Source: Desulfurococcaceae archaeon UBA285 (GTDB lineage: Archaea; Thermoproteota; Thermoprotei_A; Sulfolobales; Desulfurococcaceae). From it: 31,512 nt of DNA. The notes beneath the pieces are model-generated. The model had not been told where the DNA came from, did not search any database, and worked only from the letters and a program-made list of their open reading frames with translations. Position numbers and translations under genes: made by a program. How positions within the stretch are numbered: position 1 is the stretch's first letter; each line of letters opens with the position of its first letter. The stretch is taken from the NCBI GenBank assembly GCA_002495025.1, contig DADP01000018.1, forward strand, positions 1-31,512, given 5' to 3'. Positions 1 to 9,358 of this stretch are shown one piece after another.

Positions 1-5
1 AAGTC

Positions 6-1832
6 TTAGATTACCATCATCCCCACGACTATCTTTGCCAATGTATATATTAGTAGCATTAGTATAAATGACCTGTGGCTATACGTATAGGAGCCTCCTC
101 TCACTACTCCAATGAGTATTGATATAAAGAGGAGTGAGAGTATTGATAGATTGTCGAGTAAACTATATATTCTCGGATCATATGTAAAGGGCAGTATTAG
201 TGGAATGGAGTAACCAGTTCTCGCTGATTCAACAACGCCAACGATGTATTCAAAGACTTTTCTAATATACGCTATAAACCCTCCCACCACTGCGACTAAT
301 CCAATCATAATGGCTTCTAGTGTCCTAGCAAAACCCCTCGCTCTAGAAACCAAGTTGTTTATTCTCTCATAGCTAGAAGTAAACAATCTAAGCATTTGTG
401 GAGTTGCACCTAGTCTTAAAATATTTATTAGTGTCTCAATGAATGCAGCGTGGAAGAGACTTGGTGCTCGTGCAACAATACTTACACGTAGTTTTTCGGA
501 TAAATAACCCATTGTAATAGTCCGCGTTAATCTCGTAATCTTCCTACCATATTTAACAGCACTCCTCTCTAATACAGAGACGAGGTTTTCACCCGTTGTA
601 GCCGCCAGTGAAAGCGACTCCGAGGTTGCTCTTACAAATAAATCATAGAGTTTTACAAATCTATACTCTAGCTCTGATAGTATAAATCCAGGTAGTGTCG
701 AAGCCATTACCATGGCAATATATAATTGTTCACTTAGAGGCTCTCGTTCTACTAGAAGAGAGAATATATTGTATAGTGTTAGAAACAATGGTGTTAAAAT
801 AGAAATAAACGAGGTAATTCTAAGTCTCCTAGAGGGTTTTACGACGAGGCTTGTAGGATATAGATTAGCTATTACAGCGTATAAAACAAAGAATACCAAT
901 ACCTGCATTGTAAGAGAGACCCCAAGTACTAATAGTAGACTACCACCCATAACAGGAGCTATGGCTGCTACAATTACAGGTAGAAACAAGTATACAAAGA
1001 GAGATGCACCGACAATAATAGTGAAACTACCTATTAAACTAGCAACTTTTGATTCAAATAAACCATATATAGCATCAAATACTCTCTCAGCCGCCTCTGT
1101 GAATTCTCCATGTGTAGTAGCAGCTATTACTACTCTCCTCACATAACTAGAAATCTTTTCTGAGGGGTGATTAGCATACACAGTGTCTAGTGAACCAAGT
1201 AAAGAAGACGCTTTTACAGTAGCTATTTTCCTAGCAAACTTTACTTCTCTCGAAGAAGCCGGTAGCGAAATACTCTTCTCAATAATCGATATAACATCGT
1301 AGATAGGTATTTTTAAAACACTCAATACACGTAGTAGTATTACAAGATATGGTAGTTCAACTTCTACATCTGTCTTCCTCTGTGAAATCCACGAGTAAAC
1401 TAGGAGACGGGGGAGTAAAATAACCACTATTAATATTGAGAAAAGTGCGAGTAGTGGGATTAAAATAAATACATTGAATCCATAGATACCAGTATATACG
1501 ACTACAAAGAGGGAAAACCCTATAATTAAAACCAATACTACTTGAAGTAATCTGGCAAGGAACTGAATGCTCTCAGATTTCAAACCCCTACCTGCCCGTA
1601 ATAGATTCGCTATGATGTATCTACGAGTAGACTCTGCATATACACGTGGAATAATCCTCCAATACCGCGCCAGTATAAGAGCTATAATAGACAGTAGTAT
1701 AGAAGCAGTATTTAAACCCATAGAAAACTCTACAATAAACACTAGTAGACTTAAAATTATTAAGTATAGTATCCGCTTTTCTCTGAAAAACCATAGTTTA
1801 TTAATTAAACGACTTTTCTCTTTGTTAGACAA
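6..1832 (-). CDS. Archaeal type IV pilus platform membrane protein (GspF/TadC/ArlJ-like, two T2SF domains)
   Basis: This 608-residue protein is the polytopic membrane platform of an archaeal type IV pilus or archaellum-type secretion machine, on which the neighbouring ATPase acts. Hydrophobic helices lie near residues 20-60 and 95-145. A soluble helical T2SF-type domain follows at about 155-260, then membrane helices at about 265-330 and 345-385, a second helical soluble domain at about 395-515, and helices at about 520-545 and 570-605. The doubled domain and 600-residue size fit crenarchaeal UpsF/AapF-type proteins better than the shorter euryarchaeal FlaJ. The start is TTG with AAGGGA about 8 nt upstream; no better ATG lies near. 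It follows the ATPase gene by 69 nt on the same strand, so the two are probably one operon. No prepilin gene is visible, so the substrate (adhesion pilus, DNA-exchange pilus or other filament) is open. Confidence 0.85.
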   Translation of the reverse strand: MSNKEKSRLINKLWFFREKRILYLIILSLLVFIVEFSMGLNTASILLSIIALILARYWRIIPRVYAESTRRYIIANLLRAGRGLKSESIQFLARLLQVVLVLIIGFSLFVVVYTGIYGFNVFILIPLLALFSILIVVILLPRLLVYSWISQRKTDVEVELPYLVILLRVLSVLKIPIYDVISIIEKSISLPASSREVKFARKIATVKASSLLGSLDTVYANHPSEKISSYVRRVVIAATTHGEFTEAAERVFDAIYGLFESKVASLIGSFTIIVGASLFVYLFLPVIVAAIAPVMGGSLLLVLGVSLTMQVLVFFVLYAVIANLYPTSLVVKPSRRLRITSFISILTPLFLTLYNIFSLLVEREPLSEQLYIAMVMASTLPGFILSELEYRFVKLYDLFVRATSESLSLAATTGENLVSVLERSAVKYGRKITRLTRTITMGYLSEKLRVSIVARAPSLFHAAFIETLINILRLGATPQMLRLFTSSYERINNLVSRARGFARTLEAIMIGLVAVVGGFIAYIRKVFEYIVGVVESARTGYSIPLILPFTYDPRIYSLLDNLSILSLLFISILIGVVRGGSYTYSHRSFILMLLIYTLAKIVVGMMVI

Positions 1833-1901
1833 GAAAATCCCTTGAAACAGCCTCCAAGTATATATTAATGCAGATGGATATTATTAAAAGACAAGGTGTA
1901 A

Positions 1902-3341
1902 CTAGCGTTGGAGTAGCTTCTTTTCAAGTCTTCGATATATTATTTCAGCGAGTTCTCTATAATCCGGTCTATCGAGACTTGGATCCATAGAGACCGCTTC
2001 ACTATATGTTTCTTCTAGAACCTCGACCATGGCTCTATATTCTCGTTCAAGGTCTTCTCTCGCAACTCTATGGGCAAGCGTTATTCTATCGATGAATTTA
2101 AGGTTTCTAATTGGGTTTTCCATAGCCAGCTCTATTCTATCCGTGGCCGGGTTGTATGTAAACAATGGTTTTACAATGTTTTCTTCGTATATGTAGACTT
2201 CGTGTCTATAGACTCTGCGCCCTGGCTCTTTCTCAATAACATTTGTTTTTACAAATACATTTAGCATTTTGAGGATTTGGGGATCTATGGATATTGGTGG
2301 AGAGATCAATCTAAGTATAGCGGCCTCGGGGCTCTCGGCGTGGAATGTTGTAATAGCGCAGTGTCCAAGTAGTATTGAGTGAGCCCACTCTCTCGCTTCC
2401 TCGCCTCTTACTTCACCTACTATCACGTAGTCTTGTGACAGCCTCACTCCTATTTTTAATAAATCAAACACTGTTACTTTGTATTCGCCATACTCTCTAG
2501 TAGTAGTTCTAGTCCAATACGGATTTGGCAATCTAATCTCTGGTGTATCCTCTATTGTTAAAACCCTTGATCCAGGTGGTATTAATGCTAGTAGTGCAGT
2601 GGCCAGCGTGGTTTTACCACTCATCATTTCCCCGACGATTAAGATAGGGACTTTGTATTTTACCATTAACCATAGAAATGCTGTTTCCTCGATGCTGAGA
2701 GATCCATAGTTTATGAGTTTTAATACAGTCCATGGTTTCTCGGTTGGCTTTCTAATATCAATAGTCATGCTCTTCCTCATTGTTACATCTGATTCAAATA
2801 CAATGGCTACTCTTGCCTCGTAGCGGGGCTCTATGAAGCTCGCTAGTGGCATTGCTTCTGAAACCGGTTTTCCAGCTGCTGCTGAGAGTCTGAGAGCTAC
2901 TTCTACTACTTCATCTCTATTCAGAGTTATATTTGATAGTAGTCTTCCATAACTCCTGTGGTGTATTTGAATTGGTTTATCCGGCATTATATGGATGTTT
3001 ATTACTGATGGATCTAGTAGGAAAGGCTCTAGTAGACTATAACCCGTATACTCTCTTTCAACAATGTGTCTAAGTCTTTCATCTCTAATACTCTCTATTA
3101 AATCCAGTAGTGATTCGTCTCCTACTAGTACATCATATAGTCTCTCTTCAATTACTGGTATTTCCCTAGATGCAACTGGATCTGTTGAAACAGTATCCCA
3201 TATGATATATTGATCTCTAGTTATACAAACAGTGTAAAATGGTTTTTCAGGGGAGGGAACAAGGTATTTCTCAATACACTTTAACTCTATGGGTGGAGGT
3301 CTAAGTATTTTTAATTTCAGAGATTCTAATTCAATGGCCAT
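1902..3341 (-). CDS. Type IV pilus/type II secretion ATPase (GspE/TadA/VirB11-like)
   Basis: This 479-residue cytoplasmic secretion ATPase powers assembly of pilin-like subunits together with the downstream platform protein. Walker A GEMMSGKTT is at residues 237-245. The Asp-box region LTIEDTPEIRLP is near 261-272. The Walker B-like segment VIVGEVRGEEA is near 306-316, and a His-box segment TTFHAESPEAA follows at about 331. The N-terminal 200 residues contain the usual N-terminal domain (EPRYEARVA, IRKPTEKPWT) that packs on the ATPase core. Length fits crenarchaeal UpsE/AapE-type ATPases. The ATG start is preceded only by an AT-rich stretch, with no clear Shine-Dalgarno site. A 50-nt gap separates it from the upstream Cys-cluster gene, so all three may be cotranscribed. 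The subfamily (archaellum ArlI versus pilus) cannot be fixed by eye; the lack of other archaellum genes favours a pilus. Confidence 0.9.
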   Translation of the reverse strand: MAIELESLKLKILRPPPIELKCIEKYLVPSPEKPFYTVCITRDQYIIWDTVSTDPVASREIPVIEERLYDVLVGDESLLDLIESIRDERLRHIVEREYTGYSLLEPFLLDPSVINIHIMPDKPIQIHHRSYGRLLSNITLNRDEVVEVALRLSAAAGKPVSEAMPLASFIEPRYEARVAIVFESDVTMRKSMTIDIRKPTEKPWTVLKLINYGSLSIEETAFLWLMVKYKVPILIVGEMMSGKTTLATALLALIPPGSRVLTIEDTPEIRLPNPYWTRTTTREYGEYKVTVFDLLKIGVRLSQDYVIVGEVRGEEAREWAHSILLGHCAITTFHAESPEAAILRLISPPISIDPQILKMLNVFVKTNVIEKEPGRRVYRHEVYIYEENIVKPLFTYNPATDRIELAMENPIRNLKFIDRITLAHRVAREDLEREYRAMVEVLEETYSEAVSMDPSLDRPDYRELAEIIYRRLEKKLLQR

Positions 3342-3391
3342 ATATTTATAACCTTGTCAGAGCACATCTATTTATTATTTGTACTATCTCC

Positions 3392-4036
3392 CTAAAATTT
3401 TGGTTTTTCTATAATTATGAATTGAATATTGTCTTCTCCTATTAATTCCTCTATGTATTTCTCACTACACTTTGAAAGTAGGATTAAATGGAGGTTTTCT
3501 ATTGTTTTACTCTCAATGTGTTTTAATATACTACACTTCTCGCTTAACTTGACTAGCACATTATCTATTGTTTTAGTAGTGGCTGCAATAGCTATTACAC
3601 TATCAGTATTATAGAATATCTCTATGAGCTCTGCGAGGGCAATTGTTTCTTCTGGAAATACTTCTACTAGTTTTTCCGGGTTGTTTGCAATGTTGCTTAT
3701 ACTGCTCTCACATTTTTTAATCCATGTACACTGTTGTGAAGCCACTACTCTACCACTAGCTATATCCATTAGTAGTGGAAACATTCTACATGCAAATGGT
3801 TTCTCTAAGTGTATTCTACAAGACTTTGCTCTTTCGTCGTAAAAGGGGCAGTATCCATGTATAATCCACTTGTAGAGTCCATTATCTAAGCGTTTAAATT
3901 CTAGTTTTAATCCCAGGTTTCTACCAAGTATTTTTAAATAGTATACCTCGTGGGGGAGGAGAATGGGCATATCTCTCTCATCGTTAAAGAAGCAACAATT
4001 ACTACACCTTAAGCAATTAAAAACACTACACTCCAT
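3392..4036 (-). CDS. YkgJ-family Cys-cluster protein (putative Fe/Zn chelating)
   Basis: This is a 214-residue protein with the YkgJ/UPF0153 signature: an N-terminal Cys cluster (CLRCSNCCFF near residues 9-18), then GYCPFYDERAKSCRIHLEKPFACRMFP in the middle, and further Cys (QQCTWIKKC). These eight or so cysteines are expected to bind a metal or Fe-S cluster; the family's biochemical role is not established. The C-terminal half is helical and carries no recognised domain. I chose the ATG at 4036 because GGTGG lies 6 nt upstream; a TTG at 4057 would extend it by seven residues. It sits 50 nt ahead of the pilus ATPase on the same strand. Whether it belongs functionally with the pilus genes or is only a neighbour is unknown. 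Confidence 0.75.
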   Translation of the reverse strand: MECSVFNCLRCSNCCFFNDERDMPILLPHEVYYLKILGRNLGLKLEFKRLDNGLYKWIIHGYCPFYDERAKSCRIHLEKPFACRMFPLLMDIASGRVVASQQCTWIKKCESSISNIANNPEKLVEVFPEETIALAELIEIFYNTDSVIAIAATTKTIDNVLVKLSEKCSILKHIESKTIENLHLILLSKCSEKYIEELIGEDNIQFIIIEKPKF

Positions 4037-4323
4037 AATAAACCACCGTGTAAACAATTACCTCCAGTGAAAAACTAAGTATTTACTCTTGAAAATTAAT
4101 TTCTCTTTGCTCTATCAATACTATATATAACTGCGTTGAGAGAAAATCTACTACATTCTCGCCAATGAGATATGAAAAAGTGGCGTCAATAATAAATAAT
4201 ATCGTCCAATCCACTAGATCAAAAGTCTATTTAATAAATAGTATTTTAAACCAGGTTTTACTGTGATACGGTATATTACCATAGTAGTAATTGAAAACAA
4301 GAGTAAAATCAAGACCCATATTT

Positions 4324-5247
4324 CTATACACTCTCACTACATAATTCAGGTATTATTGTTTTAAGTCCTTGTTCAAGTGTTATTTGTGGTTTATAGCCAA
4401 GGATTTCTCTAGCTCTCGATATATCAGCCCAGCTATCTCTTATATCACCCGGTCTGGGTGGAGTATACTCTAAGTCGACGTCTCCTCCTACTAGTTTAAT
4501 TACTAGTCTAGCCAGGTCTATTATCCTCGTTGGACAACCAGTGCCGGCATTTAATATCATTCCATATGGTTGTTTTTCAATTACTTGTTCTAGTAGTCTC
4601 GATAAATCATCTACATGTATGAAATCACGTGTTTGTAATCCATCTCCATGGATTAATAATGGTTGTTTATTACATGCTCTAGTAATAAACTTCGTTATTA
4701 CCCCTGCATACGTATTGCTTTGTCCAGGGCCGTATACATTGAATGGTCTTACTACTACGTATTTTAATCCATATCTACCATAGAATTCAACTATTTTTTC
4801 ACCCATAAGCTTGCTTAAACCATAGGGTGATAGTGGGTTTAATGGGTGTTCTTCGCTTATTGGTGTTTTAACTGGGTTTCCATACACTGATGCTGAACTA
4901 ATATATATCATTGGTTTACCTTGTTTAAGACTGGTTGATGCTACTACCGCTGTTCCACCAGCATTGTTATCTATGTATTCACGTGGTTTCTCGAATGACT
5001 CGTCTACACTGATATAGGCTGCTGTATGTATAACAATATCTATGTTTTTAACAATACTCCCCATGAAAAACTTGTTTCTTACATCTCCCTGTAAAACTGG
5101 TATTTCTGCATTGTAGAGTTTACTCAGTGCTCTTGGTGTAGTGTTTTCCATGTTGTCTACTACTATGACATCGTAGCCTCTTTTCTTAAGGTATAATGCT
5201 AGATTATGCCCTATAAAGCCAGCCCCGCCGGTTACAAGGATTTTCAA
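4324..5247 (-). CDS. NAD-dependent UDP-sugar 4-epimerase (GalE-like SDR)
   Basis: This 307-residue extended short-chain dehydrogenase/epimerase probably interconverts UDP-glucose and UDP-galactose (or the N-acetyl forms) to supply sugars for glycoproteins and S-layer glycans. The Rossmann dinucleotide motif TGGAGFIG is at residues 7-14, with the acidic residue of the second strand (VVDN) near 30 that favours NAD. Catalytic YGLSK has Tyr142 and Lys146, and the partner Ser lies in SSASVYG near 117-123. The substrate-side segment VRPFNVYGPGQ and the DFIHVDD motif are typical of GalE and UDP-glucuronate epimerases. The start is TTG. It begins 14 nt after the M32 peptidase stop, with GGTG directly after that stop codon, so the two are likely translated from one mRNA. 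Exact substrate cannot be read from sequence. Confidence 0.88.
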   Translation of the reverse strand: MKILVTGGAGFIGHNLALYLKKRGYDVIVVDNMENTTPRALSKLYNAEIPVLQGDVRNKFFMGSIVKNIDIVIHTAAYISVDESFEKPREYIDNNAGGTAVVASTSLKQGKPMIYISSASVYGNPVKTPISEEHPLNPLSPYGLSKLMGEKIVEFYGRYGLKYVVVRPFNVYGPGQSNTYAGVITKFITRACNKQPLLIHGDGLQTRDFIHVDDLSRLLEQVIEKQPYGMILNAGTGCPTRIIDLARLVIKLVGGDVDLEYTPPRPGDIRDSWADISRAREILGYKPQITLEQGLKTIIPELCSESV

Positions 5248-5261
5248 GGCGGTGAAAACAC

Positions 5262-6755
5262 CTATTTCAAGTATTTCTCGACTAGGTATTCAACTAGGTC
5301 TTCTGGCGAGTATTCTCTACCAAAGCTCTTCTTTAACAACTCGCGTGGTGGATATACAGCTCCATATTTGTGTATTTTTTCTCTCTGCCATTCTCTTATA
5401 ACACTGAATTCTCCACTGGCTATTCTATCGTATAACTTTATTTCATGTATCATTGTTTTTCTCGCCATTGCCGCGACTATGTTGCCTAGTGTGTATGTTG
5501 GGAAGTATCCAATACTACCCATACTCCAATGTATATCTTGAAGTATTCCCTCACTATAGGTTTTTGGTTTTACACCGAGTAGTTCCTCCATGGTGTTATT
5601 CCATAGTTCTGGTAGATCAGATATTTTCACTTCGCCTGTTAATGCTAGTTTTTCTAGTTCTGCTCTTAATACAATGTGCATATTGTATGTTACTTCATCA
5701 GCATCTACTCTAATCAAACTTGGTTTAACAGTATTGAAGTAATAGTATACTTCTTCAGGTGTGTATTTAGATATGAAGTCTAGGTTTTCACGGAGAACAG
5801 GGTATATGACCTCGACGAATTCCCTACTACGTCCTACAATGTTCTCCCAGAACCTGCTCTGACCCTCGTGTACACCGAGACTTACACCATCACCTACTGG
5901 TGTATATGCTAACGCTGGATCTATTTGTAACTGGTATAACGCGTGTCCATACTCGTGTATTACAGAGAACAGTGTTCTCTTAAAGTCTACTCCTTCATAC
6001 CTAGTAGTAATTCTTACATCGTTTAAACCCATATCTATTGTGAATGGATGGGCTGAAACATCTAGTCTACCCTTTACGCCGAGTGGGTAGCCTAGGATTT
6101 CAAGTATTTTTCTATTAACTACCTCCATTCTCCCAGTATCGTATACTGTGTTTTCTAGTGGATGGGTTTGTGGATATCTACCCTCGTCTACTACTCTCTC
6201 AACTACTTTTTTGAGTTCTTTCTTTAAATAACCAAGTATTCTATCGACGTCTTCTGTTTTCAATCCTTCTTCGTAGAGGTCTAGTAGTGCGTCATATGGG
6301 TGTTTCTCCCAGCCTAGATAATTAGCTGTTTTCCTAGCTAGTTCAAATATTTTCTCTAGGTATGGTCTAAACAATTCAAAGTCGTTTCTAGTTTTTGCTT
6401 CTCTCCACGCGATCATTGCTTCCTGGGTTACTTTTGCTCTCTCAGCTACAAGCCATGGTGGGAGCGCTCTAGCTATTCTAATAGCTCTCTTTAAAACTCT
6501 TACAACTCCTTTTTCATAGTCGTTGAGGCCCTCTATACCTTCTGCTCTCTCTACTAGTTCAACGAAGTCTTGTCTAAGGAGTAGTTGTTGTCTCAATAAT
6601 TCTAGTTCAGCACGGGCTATAGCCCTGTCTCTGTATCCTTCTCTAGGCATATATGTCTCGCTATCCCAAGACATTAATGCCAGGGCGTGTGATATACTCC
6701 AGAGGACTCGGTATTTCTCAATGATTTCTCTTACAACGGGGTTTTCAAACACCAA
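5262..6755 (-). CDS. Thermostable carboxypeptidase, peptidase family M32
   Basis: This 497-residue zinc-dependent carboxypeptidase of the Taq/Pfu (M32) family removes C-terminal amino acids in the cytoplasm. The HExxH zinc motif HEYGH is at residues 267-271. The second family motif HEGQSRFWEN, with the third zinc ligand Glu297, starts at 296. A family-typical DxRxT-like segment (DVRITTRY) and a late segment IHWSMGSIGYFPTYTLGN are also present. Length is full for the family. Candidate starts are TTG at 6755, with GGGTG about 8 nt upstream, or the adjacent GTG at 6752. It faces the NnrE-NnrD gene across a short divergent promoter region. In a peptide-fermenting organism it fits with the secreted subtilase encoded downstream, which would supply peptides, though this link is inferred. 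Confidence 0.93.
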   Translation of the reverse strand: MVFENPVVREIIEKYRVLWSISHALALMSWDSETYMPREGYRDRAIARAELELLRQQLLLRQDFVELVERAEGIEGLNDYEKGVVRVLKRAIRIARALPPWLVAERAKVTQEAMIAWREAKTRNDFELFRPYLEKIFELARKTANYLGWEKHPYDALLDLYEEGLKTEDVDRILGYLKKELKKVVERVVDEGRYPQTHPLENTVYDTGRMEVVNRKILEILGYPLGVKGRLDVSAHPFTIDMGLNDVRITTRYEGVDFKRTLFSVIHEYGHALYQLQIDPALAYTPVGDGVSLGVHEGQSRFWENIVGRSREFVEVIYPVLRENLDFISKYTPEEVYYYFNTVKPSLIRVDADEVTYNMHIVLRAELEKLALTGEVKISDLPELWNNTMEELLGVKPKTYSEGILQDIHWSMGSIGYFPTYTLGNIVAAMARKTMIHEIKLYDRIASGEFSVIREWQREKIHKYGAVYPPRELLKKSFGREYSPEDLVEYLVEKYLK

Positions 6756-6778
6756 GACTTGTACACCCAGTCAATTAC

Positions 6779-6795
6779 TAAACCAGCTTGGTTTA
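6779..6795. promoter_or_regulatory. Inverted repeat in the divergent M32 / NnrE-NnrD promoter
   Basis: The sequence TAAACCAGCTTGGTTTA is a perfect 7-bp inverted repeat around GCT. It abuts the likely TATA element GTTTAAAAAC (6791-6800), which lies about 45 nt before the TTG start at 6842, and it lies about 25-40 nt upstream of the M32 start on the other strand. An operator controlling both directions is plausible but inferred. Confidence 0.4.
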
Positions 6796-6841
6796 AAAAC
6801 AAATATCTATGGGTTGATTATTGTATAATTGGTGTACTTGC

Positions 6842-8437
6842 TTGTCTTGGAGGTTTAAAGTTTGCAGTGTTGAGGAAGCTAAGTGGATTGATGAAGAAGC
6901 CGGGAGGAGGGGCATAGACCACTCTCTGTTAATGGAGGATGCTGGAACAGCAGTATTCAACCTTGTACACAGAGTTTACGGCGTCTACGGCAGGAAATAC
7001 CTGGTAGTAGCTGGAACGGGAAATAATGGTGGAGACGCCCTTGTAGCTGCTAGGAGAATATATGCTTATGGAGGTAGTGTAAAAATACATATTGTGGGAG
7101 ACCCCGAGAAATATAGAGAACCAGCGAGGAAAAACTATGAAATAATAGTAAAAATGGGCGTTCCCTTAAAAATAACGAGGAGTGAAAGCGATCTCCTAGA
7201 ACTCGAAAAAGACCTTGAATGGAGTGATATAGTAATAGTTGGATTAATTGGTATTGGATTAAAAGGCGAGGTTACTGGAATTACTAGACAGGTTATCGAG
7301 GCGATTAATAAATCAGGTAAACCAGTTGTAAGTATAGATATACCCTCTGGAATAGATGGTAATAATGGATTAGTTAGAGGAGTAGCGGTGAAATCAACTT
7401 ACACTGTGACTTTTGGACTACCAAAAATAGGTAATATATTATACCCTGGCTACTACTATTGTGGAAAACTATTTGTTTCCCGGTTGTCCTACCCGCCAGA
7501 CCTGCTGGGATCAGAGAAGATAAAAGTAGAGTTAAACACACCTGTTAAACTCCCAGAGAGGGTTAAATGGGGGCATAAGGGAAGCTTTGGAAAACTACTC
7601 GTTGTAGCCGGGGCGAGGTATTACTATGGTGCGCCATACTATAGTAGCTATTCATTCCTCAAAGCGGGCGGCGGCTACTCGCGTCTAGTTGCACCTAGAA
7701 GCGTTATTCCCATTATAGCATCTCGTTGTAGTGAGGTTGTCTACCATCCAGTAGAAGAAACAGAAGATGGTACTCTATCATTAAGGAGTTATAGTCAAAT
7801 AATGAGTATTATAGAGGAATACGGAGTAGACATAGTAGTAGTCGGCCCAGGCACATCGTTAAACCAGGAAACACAAGAGTTAATATTGAAACTAGTTGAA
7901 TCTATTGACAAACCACTAATTATAGATGGCGATGGAATAACAGCACTCTCGAAAAACCCGGGTATTCTTAGAAATAGACGTGCACCAACTATTCTAACAC
8001 CACACCCCATAGAATTTACAAGGTTAACCAACGTCCAATTTAGCGAACTACGTGAAAACCCTGTAGGTATTGTTTCTAGAGTAGCACGTGAATTAAACTC
8101 CTATATAGTATTGAAGGGAGCACACTCAGTCATAGTATATCCTGATGGAAGAGTATTTATCAATATGACTGGAAACCCGGGTATGGCAAAAGCCGGCATG
8201 GGAGACGTACTCAATGGAGTAATAGCTGCAATGTATGGAATTGGATTAAGAGATATTGGAGAAGCAGTGAGAATGGGTGTATTAATACATGGTTTAGCCG
8301 GAGACCTCGTAGCACAAGACATTGGAGAAGACGGTGTAACCCCCGACAATGTACTCGAATATCTACCCAGAGCAGTTAGAATTCTAAGAGAAAAACCGGA
8401 ATACATAATTGAAAAGTATATGCCCGAGGAGATATAG
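6842..8437 (+). CDS. nnr: Bifunctional NAD(P)HX epimerase / ADP-dependent NAD(P)HX dehydratase
   Basis: This two-domain enzyme repairs hydrated, damaged NADH and NADPH. The N-terminal epimerase domain (about residues 1-215, YjeF_N/NnrE) shows GTGNNGGDALVAARR and the VVSIDIPSGIDG loop. The C-terminal dehydratase domain (about 225-510, NnrD/carbohydrate-kinase fold) shows VVVGPGTS, LTPHPIEF and GNPGMAKAGMGDVL, where GMGDVL replaces the more usual GTGDVL. I chose TTG at 6842 because GGTG lies 7 nt upstream and the TATA-like GTTTAAAAAC is placed suitably; TTG at 6821 would add seven residues. The GNAT gene begins 4 nt after its stop, indicating an operon. Function assignment is firm from both domain signatures. 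Confidence 0.92.
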   Translation: MSWRFKVCSVEEAKWIDEEAGRRGIDHSLLMEDAGTAVFNLVHRVYGVYGRKYLVVAGTGNNGGDALVAARRIYAYGGSVKIHIVGDPEKYREPARKNYEIIVKMGVPLKITRSESDLLELEKDLEWSDIVIVGLIGIGLKGEVTGITRQVIEAINKSGKPVVSIDIPSGIDGNNGLVRGVAVKSTYTVTFGLPKIGNILYPGYYYCGKLFVSRLSYPPDLLGSEKIKVELNTPVKLPERVKWGHKGSFGKLLVVAGARYYYGAPYYSSYSFLKAGGGYSRLVAPRSVIPIIASRCSEVVYHPVEETEDGTLSLRSYSQIMSIIEEYGVDIVVVGPGTSLNQETQELILKLVESIDKPLIIDGDGITALSKNPGILRNRRAPTILTPHPIEFTRLTNVQFSELRENPVGIVSRVARELNSYIVLKGAHSVIVYPDGRVFINMTGNPGMAKAGMGDVLNGVIAAMYGIGLRDIGEAVRMGVLIHGLAGDLVAQDIGEDGVTPDNVLEYLPRAVRILREKPEYIIEKYMPEEI

Positions 8438-8441
8438 ATAG

Positions 8442-8888
8442 ATGAGTGAATGCCGTGTAATACCATTTCAACAAGAATACCTTGAAAAAATATTGGAGAT
8501 AGAGAAAGAGTGTTTTCCCCCATTAGAACAATTCGATTGCAGTGTTTTCTACTGGTATCTCTCACTAAACCCATTTTTCTACCTAGCAGAATGCAGAAGT
8601 GAAATAGCAGGATACATTCTCGGTGTTTTAGAAAATGATGGATCATGCCACATAGTTTCAATCGCAGTCAAAGAGAAGTGGCGGAGAAGGAGAATTGGTA
8701 GTTTACTCTTAAATACACTCCTCGAAGAATGTAGAAAGCATGGTGCTTGGAGGGCTATTCTAGAAGTCGCTGTTGACAACAAACCAGCTGTAAACTTATA
8801 CTTGAAACACGGGTTTATAGTAAAGAAGATTATACCTAGATATTATTCCAGCGGGAGAGATGCTTTCTTCATGGAGAAAAAACTTTGA
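8442..8888 (+). CDS. GNAT-family N-acetyltransferase (RimI/Nat-like)
   Basis: This 148-residue single-domain GNAT protein likely acetylates protein N-termini using acetyl-CoA. The acetyl-CoA binding motif A is visible as VSIAVKEKWRRRRIGSLLLNTLL (residues about 69-91, with the R/Q-x-x-G/A-type pyrophosphate loop RRRIG). The following LEVAVDNKPAVNLYLKHGF segment is the classic RimI motif B and matches archaeal N-terminal acetyltransferases. The ATG start is 4 nt behind the NnrE-NnrD stop, so it is the second gene of that operon. Substrate specificity is not readable; a small-molecule acetyltransferase is a less likely alternative. Confidence 0.85.
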   Translation: MSECRVIPFQQEYLEKILEIEKECFPPLEQFDCSVFYWYLSLNPFFYLAECRSEIAGYILGVLENDGSCHIVSIAVKEKWRRRRIGSLLLNTLLEECRKHGAWRAILEVAVDNKPAVNLYLKHGFIVKKIIPRYYSSGRDAFFMEKKL

Positions 8889-8938
8889 AAAACCGATCTT
8901 TCAATTTAATCAATATAGTGGTTTAAAGGGGCGGTTTG

Positions 8939-9352
8939 ATGCAGTGGCTTGCTTATTCAATAATAGCAATGATACTATGGGGTTTTTGGGGTCTTGCGCT
9001 TAAACTAGCTGTTAGAGGATCTGATCATACAACAGCATATTTTCTAACTAGTCTAGCATCGTTTAGTCTAGCACTACTCATATATCTAACGAGTAATCCT
9101 AGTAGAAATAGTGATCCAAGCCCTACTGGAATATTATTTGCTATACTAGCTGGTTTAACAACTAGTCTAGGATCACTCCTAGTATACAAAGCACTAGAAA
9201 AAGGGCCAACACAACTAGTCATAGTGATTTCAGGGCTCTACCCACTAATCACTGTACTACTCTCAACACTAGTACTAGGCGAGCAATTAACACCTCATAG
9301 AATTGCTGGAATAGTTATGGCTGTAATCGCTATAATAATACTTAGTGTGTGA
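8939..9352 (+). CDS. EamA/DMT-family small transporter, four helices
   Basis: This 137-residue integral membrane protein of the drug/metabolite transporter superfamily is half the usual ten-helix size. Hydrophobic helices lie at about residues 3-23, 33-53, 65-87, 92-110 and 118-136, the last two carrying the family segment YKALEKGPTQLVIVISGLYPLITVLLSTLVLGEQL. It presumably works as a dimer, like other half-size members. I chose ATG at 8939 with GGGGCGG about 5 nt upstream; the TTG three bases earlier is less likely. It starts 50 nt after the GNAT gene and ends just before the ParB-fold gene, so it may be in the same transcript. The transported compound is unknown. Confidence 0.8.
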   Translation: MQWLAYSIIAMILWGFWGLALKLAVRGSDHTTAYFLTSLASFSLALLIYLTSNPSRNSDPSPTGILFAILAGLTTSLGSLLVYKALEKGPTQLVIVISGLYPLITVLLSTLVLGEQLTPHRIAGIVMAVIAIIILSV

Positions 9353-9358
9353 TAGTAC

